NCBI GenBank assembly: GCA_001632425.1
Contig: KV425558.1
Coordinates: 568,388-632,387 of the forward strand
Direction: 5' to 3'
From: Neolentinus lepideus HHB14362 ss-1
Lineage: Eukaryota; Basidiomycota; Agaricomycetes; Gloeophyllales; Gloeophyllaceae
Length of the DNA: 64,000 bases
Part shown: in pieces, positions 1 through 12,099 of the stretch
Layout of the letters: each line of letters starts with the position of its first letter
Numbering within the stretch: the first letter of the stretch is position 1
Notes under the pieces: model-generated
Databases searched by the model: none
What the model was told of the DNA's origin: nothing
The model's input: only the letters and a program-made list of their open reading frames with translations
Translations under genes and position numbers: made by a program

Positions 1-1585
1 GACAGTAATACCCGCTGACCTCTACCATCACGCATCGGTTGCACCGGACAGCATCGCATTCTTCGCAGAAGAATAGGGTATGTAAAGGGTGGAAACTGGA
101 CGATGACGAGGGGAGATTTGGCGGCGGTGGCTTCGGGATTGACGAGTAGCAAGGGCAGTGATATTCCACCGTCGGTGTCATTGGTCGAAGAAGACTCGCT
201 ATAACACTTTAGATTCAAAGTCAAAGGACGCCCGAAGAGGATGAGGCAAGGGCCACTAAGACAAATAGTGCCAAATAACGCGTCGCGTACAAAGTCTAAT
301 TATAAGTCTCATACTGTTCGTCTCCCTTGTATGAGAGTACTTGCACTACGCACAACTTCGCAGCCAGGCCGTCCTATACGCACTATTCTCCAGGCCTCCC
401 ATTCTCTGTCTCGGAAACACGTACTGCCGTAGCTCAGACTGGTCACGAGATTAACCCATTGCTTTGGCAGCAGTACTTTCCATGTTCCAACTTTCCATCC
501 CATCCTCAAGGGGCTGAAGTCTCAAAACTGTCTGTGCAACTTTAGGCTGGAATTATAGACTACCGACTACCAGGGTTAGCGTAGCCCTCATCGGCTTCGA
601 CGCGATACGGCTTCCCTGCTTTGACGACCAGCCTAGACAACCCGCTCTCTCTTGTCACGCTGGTTGATGTACAAAATTATCTAGCCGATGCGGTGCCCAG
701 AGTCTCGAATAGAAGACGCGCCATAGAATCCCTAGACAGGAGTCACACGAATACGTTGAAACTCTTCAAGTTGTCTCGCTTTGTTTCCTGACCATTACGT
801 CGCTTGGTCGTAGAGGCGCAGTGACACGGTCCGTGGTGGCTTGTTTCTTTCGCTGAAATTCTACAGAAAGACGACGGCTAGACGACCAACTCGCCAAGGG
901 TACAAATGTACTAGATTAACTTGGCGGGCAAGACAAAGAGCGAGTGTATTCTGGAGGCTTAAATCTCAGAGGCAGGAACAACGGGGTTACCTACAACCAG
1001 CTTGCAAGCTTGCCTTAATCGCGTTCCTCAACGGTATTCAGTGGATCCTGAGAAGAAATCGTACGTGAGCGTTAACGTTTGAACACGCTGTCATGTGTCA
1101 GTGGCGAATCAGCGGAACGTCTAAATCTGACTAGTGAGCACAGCCTGAGGCTAATCCAGATTACTCCGTTGTTTGGCGATTCTGTTCTTCGGTTGCCGGA
1201 AATTGCTCTAAAGCTGAATCCATCTACTGGATAATTATTGGCAGGCCAACTGTTTCTAGTACTTTGAATGTCACACAAGCTATCTCCATATATAGACCAA
1301 GTACAAACAAACCTATCCACGAGAAGGTCATCGGCCATCTTGGCCAACTTTCGTCTTGACTTCTATGTTCGGCTGGGCTACGAATGGATGAACGATATGA
1401 TCAATCATAGGGATCTATATATGTCGGAGTGTCAACACGGAGCTTAGCTTCTGTCATCTGTTACAAGGAGCGTTCTCGTACGTGCCTACTGCCTCCGCTA
1501 TATACCCCTACCTCTTGATTGTTCCTCTTGATTCTCTTGCCCCTGCATTCACTCCTTCTTGTCTTGTGTATCATAAGTATACCAA
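1..1585. other. No confident gene; intergenic or decayed DNA
   Basis: Short open frames occur on both strands, but none gives a recognisable domain, a signal peptide or a chain of plausible splice sites. The stretch just upstream of 1586 is pyrimidine-rich, as expected for a fungal promoter or 5' UTR of the next gene. Confidence 0.5.
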
Positions 1586-3749
1586 ATGCAAGTCTCTGAC
1601 TCTACCACTAGTAACGGCGGCGCGCGGACTCCGCGAACTATCATCCTTTGTTTCGATGGTACTGCGAACCAATATGACGGCGAAGTATGAAGCTCTCATA
1701 TCTGCTCTGATGCACTGTCAAATTCATATCTCTAGAACACCAATGTCGTAAACTTCTTCTCCTTGCTCAAGAAGAACGACTTCAGCCAGCAGCTCTGCTA
1801 CTATCAGGTAAGTTATAGCTCAGCGTGTCGTGCAACCTTGGTGCAGCATAACGAGGGGGGACGGAGGGTGAGGAAACTCCGTAATACCCTAATGGGGAGA
1901 TGATATACACGGCATCTTTCCAATCTCGAGACCTCCCCAATGAGCCGGAAATAACTCTGAAACTAATCTCCTCCGTTAGCCTGGTGTAGGTACCTACTTC
2001 AACCCGGGCACCATTTCGCCGCTCTTCCAATGGATAGCAAAAATCGCGGACGAAGCATTTGCATGGTACCTGAACCAGCATGTCATGGACGGGTATCGTT
2101 TCCTCATGTCGAACTACTGCGACGGGGACAAAATATGTTTATTTGGTGCGCATATACCCACTTCCGAAGCTCTTACAATCAGTACATGCACGTGATTCAA
2201 TGTGATGAATGAACAGGCTTCTCAAGAGGCGCATACACCGCCCGCGCTCTGGCAGGCATGCTCCACAAAGTCGGCTTACTGCCGAAAGACAACGACGCGC
2301 AGGTGCCCTTCGCGTACAAGCTCTACGTGAGGACGGACGCAGAAGGGCTCCAACTCTGCACCGGGTTCAAGCAGACGTTCTGTCAGACCGTCAGAATCGA
2401 ATTCGTGGGTGTCTGGTAGGTTGTTAGTTTCCTGGAGCAGGTGATATATACTGACATTGGCATGCATGCTTTAGGGAGACTGTGGCGAGTGTCGGAATTG
2501 TGATGAGCAAAGCACTACCCTTCACTACGTCTAACTTGACTATCAAGACCTTTCGGCACGCTCTGTCTCTCGACGAGGTATGCATATAACCTCCGGCTTA
2601 CTTCCTCGCATCTCATATTCCACTCGATATTATTATTACTAGCATCGCGCGAAATTTCGCCCAAACCTTTACCATCGTCCGGCGCCCAACGAGCAAGGTG
2701 CCGTTAATGACCCAGAGCACGCAAGTCCGCCCCTCAGCTCCTCAGCGACTTTCGAGTCCTCGCGTGCAAGTCTTTTGAACGGCCAAAAGAAAGGGAAGTT
2801 TGGCCTGAATGGTACCGGTGCGGCGAAGTCGAAGAAGCTGTTCCCCGGTGAAAAGAAGAAGGCGGCGATTGGAAAGGGGAAAGATGTGGGAAGCGATGGT
2901 GAGCTCAAGGAGAACAGGAATGGCGAAGCGACTGTGGATGCTGTCCTGCCTGGTCCGGAGGATTCCGATCCTGACGATATTATTGCGGGTGGGACGGATG
3001 TCAAGGAGATATGGTTCTGTGGCGTACACAGTGGTGAGCTCGCTTATCCTGCATGTCTACCGAGAGTAGCATCATCCTGACAGCTGGCAGACGTCGGCGG
3101 TGGCTCGGTCTCCGACTCTACCACCCAATCTCTCGCAGACATCACCTTGCGCTGGATGGTGCGTGAAGTCATGATGTCGCAATGCGGCATCCTCTTCGAA
3201 AATGAAGCCCTGCAGCGACTGTGCATCTGCGAGTTCGCAATGGCCATGCCAACGACCATACCCTCCGAGGCACCTCGGTCTGCGGCAACCAAGCAGACCA
3301 AGCCGGGTTCAAACGATAGCAAGGAGGTGAAATCTGGCACAACCGTAACCACGTCGCCTGCGTCTGGAACCGACGGAGGTGTGAGCGGAAGTGACTCGCA
3401 GACAAAGCTCGACCTGATTGACGCCGTCAAACCTGAGCATGACGAGCTTGGGTGGAAGGGCAAATGGGCGTGGTGGCTGCTGGAAATCATCCCGACCAGC
3501 TACGCGTGGCAGGACAAGGATGGGGTGTGGCACAAGACTTGGAGGTACGTGTTGCTAGCCCCAGTTGCCTGGATCTAATACGAGAGTTGATTTCTGGCTG
3601 TGTCTAGCATTCACCTAGGCAAAGGAAGGGTTATCCCCGATCCCAATCCGAAATTCCACATCACTGTCAAGGAAAGGATGGAGGCCGCGAAGCTGAAGTA
3701 TAAGCCGAGAGCCACATGGACCGGTAATCCTGTGTACGTCGAAGACTGA
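1586..3749 (+). CDS. DUF2235 (T6SS Tle1-like alpha/beta hydrolase fold) protein
   Basis: The gene has eight exons: about 1586-1684, 1736-1807, 1980-2145, 2217-2415, 2475-2577, 2643-3033, 3091-3544 and 3608-3749, all joined in frame by GT...AG introns. The product begins with a short polar tail, then [12 protein letters not shown], the Asp-containing opening motif of DUF2235. [11 protein letters not shown] around residue 110 is the G-x-S-x-G nucleophile elbow, and CGVHSDVGGG further on carries the likely catalytic Asp. A Lys/Gly-rich low-complexity insert (exon 6, about 2760-2990) separates the halves. In bacteria relatives act as phospholipases; in fungi the substrate is unknown, so hydrolase activity here is inference. 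No membrane segment or signal peptide was seen. The ATG at 1586 was chosen because it opens the frame just before the conserved motif. Confidence 0.88.
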
Positions 3750-4256
3750 CCATCGAGGTACAGACCTGAGGAAGACGTTATTTATTATTATCCCCTCCCC
3801 ACCCTTTTCTCTACCTCCTTGGGACAGCCATGATCCCGGTCCACGACCGCGGTTGTATTATTCTTATTCTTCTCCGGTTTAACACCCTGCCCCCTAAAAT
3901 CAGCGCACACCGCATGTAATTAGTTTGGGCCATTGCCACAACTAGTTACATACGTTACGAACGTCCATGATTTCATGTATCCTGTCTCGTGAAGTCTATT
4001 CATCGACAGTGTCGACGAACTCACCTTGACCTTCTCGGGATCTTTGAATTGAAGACCATGTCTGGGAACGTGCAAGCAGAAGTACACTGTTCACATCATT
4101 TGCAGGTTCAAAGTATGCAGAGAACAAGAAAAGTGTGGACAGATATCCCATATCAAAGGTGTACACAATACAAATAAATCCCGTCGTGAAAGCTAGTTAC
4201 AAGGAGTCCTATCAAATCCCAGCGCGTCGAATGGTGATAGTGAGTACCGCTAACGG
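3750..4256. other. Convergent intergenic region
   Basis: This lies between the 3' ends of two converging genes. It has T-rich stretches typical of 3' UTRs after 3770 and no supportable gene. Confidence 0.5.
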
Positions 4257-5341
4257 TTACAAGATGGTAACAGTCAACAGGGTAACAATTCCGTCCGTGG
4301 AAATGTCTGAAAGAGACAGGGTCAGATATTCATGTAGGAGCACAACTAAAAAAGGAAAACATACTGTGATTCACGCCAGTATCTCCTGGCGCAAGCAAGC
4401 CAGTGATATTGCGAGCTCTTGTACGATACTTAACACTGTAGAACTCCGTGTCGCCTAACGCTGCTGAGACGAGGAGATCCCTATACATTCATGAACGATG
4501 TCAAGGAGTGATCAAGGCGGCGCAGACAGAATAATATCACACCCACCTTCCGATGTTGTACCCATTGGGTATGACATCGTGTTCCTCAGTGAGAGGCTGA
4601 GAGGGAAATTAGTTACTGCTCCGTCATAAACTGCAGGTAATTACCTCTTCCTTCGACACACTGCAGATCGATGCGTCAATATGTGCACCGAGACAATGTA
4701 GAATAAGCGATACTCACGCGAAGAACAACGCGCCGCTATTCGCTAATGTCCCATTCTGGCGCCAGACTCTGAAAGTGTAGTTACATTATAATTTTTTACT
4801 GACGACTGTCCGAAAGATGGGCACGTACCGAAAGTGGTTTCCACCAATGAGGCTCTCCAAGCATGTCCCGATACCATCGTTCCCATAGTCCTGGCGAAAC
4901 TCAATGAGCTGGTTCGTCCAGCCCTTACCATCGCCTAGGTTGGCGGTTTGCGGGGCACCCAAGTGGATGTCGAAGCACTCCTCGGAGCTAACAGCGTAGC
5001 TGTGTTTAGTTCTGCAGGCTTGACGGAAAGAGTTCTAGTGGGGACTGACAATCCAATGGCTCGAGCAAAGTTCAGGACACCATCGTCAGTCAAGACAGAA
5101 GGAGAGCTCGTGCCCGAGATGATAACCTGTGCGGCGCGTCAATAATTCCAGAAACCCCTCTCACTTCGATGTATGTACGCACATTCAAAGGCTCCCCTAG
5201 CCCGCCCCCCACATTGTCGAGCATAGACCCGCCATTTAAATTCGGGTTGAAATACTCAACTCTACCCTCTGAATCTATTATGGGCTCCTGCACGCCGAGG
5301 GCGGATGCGAAGGCCGCGAGAGCAAGGAGGACAGCGTACAT
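4257..5341 (-). CDS. Conserved secreted protein of Agaricomycetes, unknown function
   Basis: Exon 1 (5183-5341, minus) encodes an N-terminal hydrophobic signal (MYAVLLALAAFASALG) followed by VQEPIIDSEGRVEYFNP. Downstream exons continue in frame through GT...AG introns: VIISGTSSPSVLTDDGVLNF, ECFDIHLGAPQ, LIEFRQDYGNDGIGTCLES, LIGGNHFRVWRQNGTLANSG, DVIPNGYNIGRDLLVSA, and a last short exon ending IVTLLTVTIL at 4257. The mature protein is about 190 residues with Cys and Asn-x-Ser/Thr sites. This layout resembles a secreted protein family I recall from white-rot fungi; no catalytic motif is visible and the function is unknown. Eight small exons in a gene of about 1.1 kb is typical for the group. 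Secretion is inferred from the signal peptide. Confidence 0.8.
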
Positions 5342-6969
5342 GGCAAAGGAGACGGCTGCTTCTTCTTGCCATGGTTGTAATTATATATCCATGTCGCGGG
5401 AAAAGAGATAAAGACATCACAGAAGCTGTCGTAGTAACCAAGAACGTCGACGTGAACGCAGGAAGCAAGGAACGTTCGACTCCGTGCGAAGGGAAGGAGC
5501 ACATGCCACATGGGCATGAGATCCTTGTTTTGAATGATAAAAGCTTCCACTGCGAAAGCTACGAGTACTTGTCGATGCAACTTCGCACCAGTGCTAGTCT
5601 TCCAAGACGACGATGCCCGTTCTGCTAGCGATAAAGAAAATCGCCAAGAAAAAGGCCGGGTACTTCCCCAGAAATTCTATGAAGGCCGCTCGAGGTGTTG
5701 CGTTTTCTCTTCAACATTCTGTCAGTTGAGCGATAGCTGAAATACTGTGAGCAAGCTCGATGGGTAGAAAGTTTATTCCAGATGAAGTCCTCTATGAGTA
5801 CATCAGTCCCGTCTCCAAGGTGTGGTCCAGGCGTCATCTTGCGGGTCTACCTTCTGTATTCCGCCAATGTCCATCTTTTCCGCAGCTGGTGTACGACTCC
5901 AAAGTTCACTGAGCGCAATCCTTAGGCAATAGGAGTATACTGGTGGACGCCACGGTACTTGGCTGAAGATGAGGCACTGAAGGCTTTTCAAAGCCGTAAC
6001 ATGAATAGCTTCTGGCCATTCCGAGATACCAGGAGGCGGGAGTCTAATGTACGATGTCTTGTTCTGTTCTCCGGTACCTTACTCTTGTGGGCAAATACAG
6101 TGCAGTAACAACTCATCCTATCGCCTGCTGGCTGGTAAATTTCAATGGTCAATTCGTTATTGTCCTATTTTCCCCGAACCCTAATATTGTGGCTACGTGT
6201 CCAGAAATAAATTCCTCGCTGCCCCTTGGCACTGCCGAACTATCTCCATGATAGCATCTGACTGACAGACTGTGGATCGTTCCGTGGGCGATGTGGTGTA
6301 GGCATGGATATCGCTGCGGCCAGTTGTAACTACCTTCGCCCTGCGTCAGTCAATGTATAGCACTAAGTGTCTTACTTTACAGGCGCTCAAAAATGTCTCA
6401 AGAGTGTTGATGCTGATCATAAGTGGGCCGTCGATCCACAGTCCGATAGTACTTCATGCACAGCCCACGGTGCCAATCGGATCTCTTTAAGAAGGCCGGA
6501 GCGGACATACGCATGTTCTATACATGTCAGATGGCAAGATGTGTTATGAGGATATTAATACTTCAATTAGATCGCATTCACTTCCAAGAGAATAACATTC
6601 CGGCTCGAGTTCCGTCTGTCCTCATCATGATCGATGCAAAGATCGCAGACTTTGCACTGTATATAATATCCTCGTTGATTTCTTGGGTAGCCTGCGATCT
6701 TGTCTGCTGTTGGCCCTATGGGAGACGATAATATTTCGAGAATTTTTTCTGTACGTGCATGGTCACATTTTTGTTTCTTATAATCTGAGAGGAAGCTCAG
6801 AACTACCTCATTGGTCTTTTTGTAAGACTTTTGACATCCTCATCCCTCCTGCTATACGATGATGCGACTTGGCACTATATTCAGGTCCTGACCCTTTGCT
6901 ACGGTAGGTGTTCCATGCAGCATATCTAGACGAGTCGTGACTCAGTGGTCTAGCCTGCCGTAGGCAGTT
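5342..6969. other. No confident gene
   Basis: This is the promoter side of the secreted-protein gene plus AT-rich sequence. Frames here are short and unconnected. The first membrane helix expected for the seven-TM gene starting near 6970 could lie in 6600-6950, but I could not place it. Confidence 0.4.
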
Positions 6970-8181
6970 ATGTCGTCCTCTTTGACACGTCTGTCCATTA
7001 AACATTTACTCTGCAGTGGCCACACCAAGGGATGTCGGCTCCCATCTACCCAAAAGCTCTTGCTCTCTGCGACGATCACATTCTTCGTGATGTCGACAGT
7101 ACTGATGGGATTCTACTTTGCTTTCGTCTATTTCTCAGTCATATTTGCCCTTCGGGGTGAATTTGGGAGATACGATCGTGCTGTGGGCTGGATGATACCT
7201 GTCACTCTCTCCATCATGAGTCTTCAAATGTAGGAAGTCACCCCGTCTCTTTTTCCCCATCTTGCTTAACATTTTGAGCTGTAAGCATGATCGCCGATGG
7301 GCTCCTGGTGTGTGCATTTGATCCAAGCTCTCCACGTAATAACTGAAATGTCTTGAAAGTTATGGCGTTGCTATGTCCTCTGGAATAAAATAGGAAACTT
7401 TTCATTATCGGTTTGGTCATGATAACCTTCGAAACAAGTATGCATTCATAGCCCATTAAAGATAGATCACTGAAATTCGCCCTAAGTTTTAGGCATTCTA
7501 CTGTCCGCAAATCTCGTCCAAGTCATTGGGTTGCTGTATTTTCCAATTCTGCTCCTTACCAATATTATCATGAGCTGTCTCATCGGTGCGTCCCAGATAT
7601 TCGACCAACAGTTTTCACATATGCTGGTCTTTGTAGCTGGTCGGATATTGTGGCTCCGCGGGAAGACATGCGGAATGGGCAATGAAGGCACGAAGAGACG
7701 CTATCGGCATCCGCCATGGCTAATGTAGTTGCGTTCACACCTCGGAATGCTCATCCGTCTCGCTTTCTCTCAGTTTGGAATGCGGCGTATCATACTGGAT
7801 ATGTCTTGTCCTGGCAATTATTAGCCAGTATGCTGACAGGGTTAGTCGTCCAACTTGTCTATGCAGTATTCATGGACCTGATCGTTCATGCTCGGCGTTG
7901 ACAGGAGCTAGCAACGGTGAGTTCCGTTTGTACTTCCGATAATGATACATTGCTAATAATTGGTCTGTGCAAAGTTGAACACTCTGGTATCTTCTGTCCT
8001 TGCCGCAGTACGTACCTCCACGAACTACTAACGGCTCTGACATTGACTCTTGTCACAGGGTATATTCCCTACTCTGCTTATAGTACTCGTAGAGCTGAGG
8101 AAATCGACGGGAAAAGACACATCCATTGTCATTTCGGCCCCCATTCGCTTCGCCTCCGCGACTATCCCCAGATTCTGGTGA
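6970..8181 (+). pseudogene. Seven-TM fungal membrane protein (DUF6533/6534-like), frame-broken
   Basis: Successive hydrophobic blocks match a large family of Agaricomycete seven-helix membrane proteins. They are: KLLLSATITFFVMSTVLMGF; then, after an intron, IADGLLLWRCYVLWN (the hallmark 'ADxLLIYRCYxxW' block); RKLFIIGLVMITF; VIGLLYFPILLLTNIIMSCL with AGRILW; LECGVSYWICLVLAIISQ; and a last exon GIFPTLLIVLVELRKS ending FW at 8181. Between YVLWNK and RKLF (about 7389-7394) the frame shifts, and the join before the last exon (7830-7900) is also unresolved. The N-terminal helix was not found. Either a decayed copy or a gene with a sequencing error is possible; the remaining blocks are well conserved. 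Members probably act at membranes; their function is unknown. Confidence 0.62.
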
Positions 8182-8819
8182 TCACCCGAGGGTGCAACGG
8201 CGTGTGTGCAACGGCGTGTGTGCAACGGCGTGTGTGCTAGACCTGGATTCCATAGTATCTTCCTGTACAGACTCGAGATTGGATAGCATCTTGGTATCTG
8301 GCCGAAAGGAGGAGACATTAACGCAGAGTTCAGACCCAGTTTATGCTATCACTGGAGTAGACCGGTAGCACGCCTCTGAATCCAGACTATCTGCCGGGTT
8401 CATGCAGTCGTGACCGAGGAGCAACAATGTTCAGCTTTAATTTTAGATATGAGATACAATGGCTTGGAGCTCCTAACAATAACCAGTGGAAATCTGGGCC
8501 AGATCGTGATGTAAGTCGACGATATTTCGGAATATTTTTCTGAAGAGCAGAAAGTCATGGATGGATCCTGACTTGAGCATGGTAAATGATTATGATTACA
8601 CTTCACATGACAGCGATATCGTCTAAATGCAATCTTCCTGCACGTGAAGGTGAAATGGGTCGAAGGCTGGGTTACTTCTGGAAGATTCCACCTTCAAAAC
8701 CCGAACGATATTGTAGCCTCGTCAATACAGCGCCTGCAAGCTGGTTTCGGACTCACGTTAATATATCGCACCACAACACTATTCATCTGACAGGGTCCTG
8801 ATACGACCTATCGGGATCG
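8182..8819. other. Intergenic, with a short tandem repeat
   Basis: This lies between the seven-TM gene and the end of the MFS gene. Besides the 14-base repeat at 8192, nothing is supportable. Confidence 0.5.
8192..8237. repeat. Three-copy 14-base tandem repeat
   Basis: GTGCAACGGCGTGT occurs three times head to tail, followed by a partial unit. It begins about 10 bases after the stop codon of the seven-TM gene. Confidence 0.9.
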
Positions 8820-10741
8820 CTACCGTCCTACGAGTAGTCTCTTTTTCTCCATCCCCCATCCCGCAAGAGCTAACACAGCGGCCCCTGAAAAACAGGTCCC
8901 GACGTAAACAATCATCTTCTGGAACCGCCCACCAGCGACATCGAAGCCAGTCTTGTTCAGACTGTAAGAAGGGCCAGCGTTTCCTTGGGATAGAGACGTT
9001 GATATGGGGGTGGAAAGAACATTTCCGAAGCCGCGCGAGAGCATCAGTAGACCGAAGATGTAAGTTGACAATGTTGGATCGTCCTCTGAAATATCATGAT
9101 CAGTATTTCTATGAAAAATATAAAGGATAATACGTGCTAGCGATCGGTCTGACAAAGCCAGTCCAGGAGCTTGACCAACCTCCAGAAAGTCCGCCATACG
9201 CTATACCGTAGGCTAAGAGACCTGCAAGGTTTCGCGAAAGAACACCCCAGAGAAGAAAAGTCGCTAGAGATGATGATAAGAGTGACATCGACCCGAGTAG
9301 CCATGGATTAACCCTGTCGGATAAGATGCCCATGGTGAGACGACCACACACTGAAGCACCTATACACGCAGAAGGCTCAGTGAGATCATTGATTCTGCAG
9401 ATGATCCGATTCTCACCATTCAAGAAAGCAATTGCTAGGGAAGAGTCTGTGTTGGCAATGTTTAATTCCGATGCAAACGCTAGCATACGAATGTTAGGGG
9501 GTGGAACAAGTGGATATAGTACAACTTACTTGGTAACCAGATAATAGGAATGAAATACGCGAATCCTTGAATAGTATTCAAGACGAGAATCATCCAGAAC
9601 GCCCGATTCTTCATCCAAGACCAATCTGTTGTTCTGGCGCTGGGACCATGCACACGAGCTTCGGGCAAACGACCTTTTACGAATGGCAGCAGAGGGACAA
9701 GTGCGCAAACGATTGCAATGGACAAGATTCGCAGGGTAGTCTGAGCTCCAAATTCATTCAACAAGGGTGGCAGAATGATAGGCAAAAGAAGCCCTCCTGC
9801 GCCGGTACCTAAGAATGAAGCTTAGGTACGTTATAGGACGGGCTGTGGGAGTATGAACATGCCCGCAAACATGATGCCATTTGCAAGACCTCGCCTAGCA
9901 ACGAACCATTCCGACAGATACGAAATGCAGGGGTGGTAGAGGAGCGCTATGTGAGCAAGTTTTCATATGATGGACTGCGGATCACATGAAATTTATACTC
10001 ACATCCTCCTATAGCATAGATAGCACCTTGCAAAATCACGAGCTGGTTAACCTGAGATTGTGGTTATGGAACCATCAGGTCACTGCTTCGATACTGTGGC
10101 TTGCCTTGGTGGCATAACTAGCTCCGAATAAGCTGGTCCAGCAAAGGACGGCTCCAAGCCATAAAAGAGGTTTACGCAGATATGGTCGACGGCCCGTTAA
10201 GGCGTGAATGGCAGGAGCTGACCGTGGGGGTTAAATAAGCACCATAAGCTTGGTCTGGGCGTGCTGACGGACGGCGTCGAGACTCACCGGAACAGTACAT
10301 GATCCCAGAGGACAATGTGCCGACTAGAGGCAACAAGGACGATGAGTCCTTCTGGGAGGAAAAGCGGGAATCGTTGAGGTAGGCCGCTAGGAAAACACCG
10401 AACGAATTTGGGAAACCCCATACAATGGCTTCGACGAAGAATGCCGCCAGTAGCTAGATCATTATTGAAGTGGGCTACGGTCTCTCCTGTTCCAGGAAGA
10501 GATGTCTTACAAATGACCATGCGCCGAATCCTTTGTCTACAGGTGCAAGAGACGTCCCATTTTCCGAGGTGATATCTGAGGATCCTAAACTGCCGCGAGC
10601 GCCAGACTCTACTTGACTGTCTTCCTGAAATGTTGGTACATTTACAGATAATATTGATGGAGGTAGAGGATGTCCCGCAGCCCAGTCCACGGTTTCTCTT
10701 GAAGACGGTCTCAACGTGCAAAGGTTAAGAGTCTCAGGCAT
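8820..10741 (-). CDS. MFS transporter, monocarboxylate-permease type
   Basis: The spliced product starts MPETLNLCTLRPSS at 10741. It has a hydrophilic N-terminal tail of about 70 residues, then DKGFGAWSF-LLAAFFVEAIVW and FPNSFGVFLAAYLNDSRFSS, typical of basidiomycete MCT-like (MFS 2.A.1.13) carriers. Further helices include PLLWLGAVLCWTSLFGASY, QLVILQGAIYAIGG, RRGLANGIMFAG, GGLLLPIILPPLLNEFGA, WMILVLNTIQGFAYFIPII, GASVCGRLTMGILSDRVN (the loop motif between the two halves) and IFGLLMLSRGFGNVLSTPIS. The last exon ends GWGMEKKRLLVGR at 8820. Introns are GT...AG, for example around 10454-10510 and 9370-9420. It is likely a plasma-membrane carrier for a small organic acid or related solute; the substrate cannot be read from sequence. 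The gene appears intact. Confidence 0.88.
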
Positions 10742-12099
10742 CGTGATGAGATTCGCCTTAGCGAAGATGTGTCAAGAGTCACTGGTCAATGTACAGCCAC
10801 AGTCAAGGGGCCGACAGAAAGATACACGACGTCAGAAAGTCCGACTAAGGCCCTGGGAGGGACCCCCCCCCCTCCCCTACGTAATCTTCACACGACCCAT
10901 ATTGGGCAAATAAATTACCAAATCCGTCTTATTCTGTCATTTTATCATATCTCAAATTGGAGAAAATAAGTATCATGGGTCTCTATTAAAGCAACATACG
11001 TCAGATAATGTTATGACATGAATGAAGACTAAGTTTTCTAGCCAGCCTTCATTAGTGTCATTGATGAGAAGTTAAGCGACGATGCCAAATAAGGTCAAAC
11101 AGCACGGTGGCACGTCTTCCTCGACCTTCCTGCCAGTGAAAGAAATGCTGGTACTGTACCATTTCGATCAATTCGCCGTGTCACGCGTCACGCGTATTGT
11201 CACGCGTCATGTAGCTAGGTGGCGAAATGAAATGTCAATGTCGGAAATTTCCGAACACCATTATAATGGATTACTAGCAGAAAGAAGGTTTACATAAAAA
11301 GGATTAAATTGGGATTAAAAGTCTATACGGAAATTTCCGACATGTCTGGGACACTGGCGAAGTTGGGAGACTGTCACGCGTCGTCCGGCGAGGCGGCGGG
11401 CTGGCGAACTGACTCCGGTTGTCACGCGTCATGGCCGGCGGCGAATTGATCGAAATGGTACAGTAGTCCACTATAGCTATCTTGCCTTGCAATCAACATC
11501 TGTCCTCGTCTCTACTTCGGAGCTGGCTCATGCTGTTTTATAACCGTTGTGCTACTCACGGCGGCACATTCCTATTCTGAACATCTATTGTATACCTCGC
11601 ACAATCTTAGCCAACTCAACCCAGACTCCGAAATAAGGTATCAAGACGCCGGCGTTTCAGTGTTTACGAAGATGAAATAGGAAAATAATTGCTGCTTCCA
11701 ATTGGTGTACTACAGTTCGGGGACAAACTGGGAGATCGCTGTCTCCAACAGGGAATATCAAGGACGGCGCATGGATAAAGCGGGGACATACTTAAAGTTG
11801 CGAAGCGAGAAGCACACTTTTGCAAGTATCTGGTATCAAAGGGGAAAATCTGTCGCCCCGAGCGACGGATAGCTTGTCCTAAGAACAGATGTTGTCAGAT
11901 GTCGCAAGTGATCAGATGCCACCGCAAGCACACGCCTAATAACAGCTACTTCGACGAGCCACAGGCATTGTGACTCCAAGTCACGCAGACGAAGGTACAT
12001 AACGGTTGCAACAACTCAGCTTACCCTCGAGGACTCCCTCCCAGAGTCGAGCCTTCTCCGGCAGATTCGTACGTCGTGGTCCTCTCAGCTTAAGGTGAA
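10742..12099. other. Intergenic between divergent genes, carrying a MITE
   Basis: This holds the shared 5' flank of the MFS gene (-) and the F-box gene (+). A run of nine or more C residues lies at 10863-10872 and a MITE at 11154-11463. No gene is supportable elsewhere. Confidence 0.55.
11154..11463. mobile_element. TA-flanked MITE (Tc1/mariner/pogo type) with ACGCGT motifs
   Basis: Perfect 25-base terminal inverted repeats begin CTGTACCATTTCGATC at 11154 and end with the reverse complement at 11463. Both ends are flanked by TA (11152-11153 and 11464-11465), the target duplication of Tc1/mariner/pogo elements. The 310-base element has no coding capacity. Inside are two copies of a CGGAAATTTCCG palindrome (11242-11253, 11328-11339) and five ACGCGT hexamers (from 11183, 11190, 11202, 11376 and 11424). 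An internal-deletion derivative of an autonomous element is the simplest reading. Confidence 0.9.

Noticed and set aside
841..1347. Short frames on both strands upstream of the DUF2235 gene
   Set aside because: No start context, splice chain, domain or hydrophobic segment.
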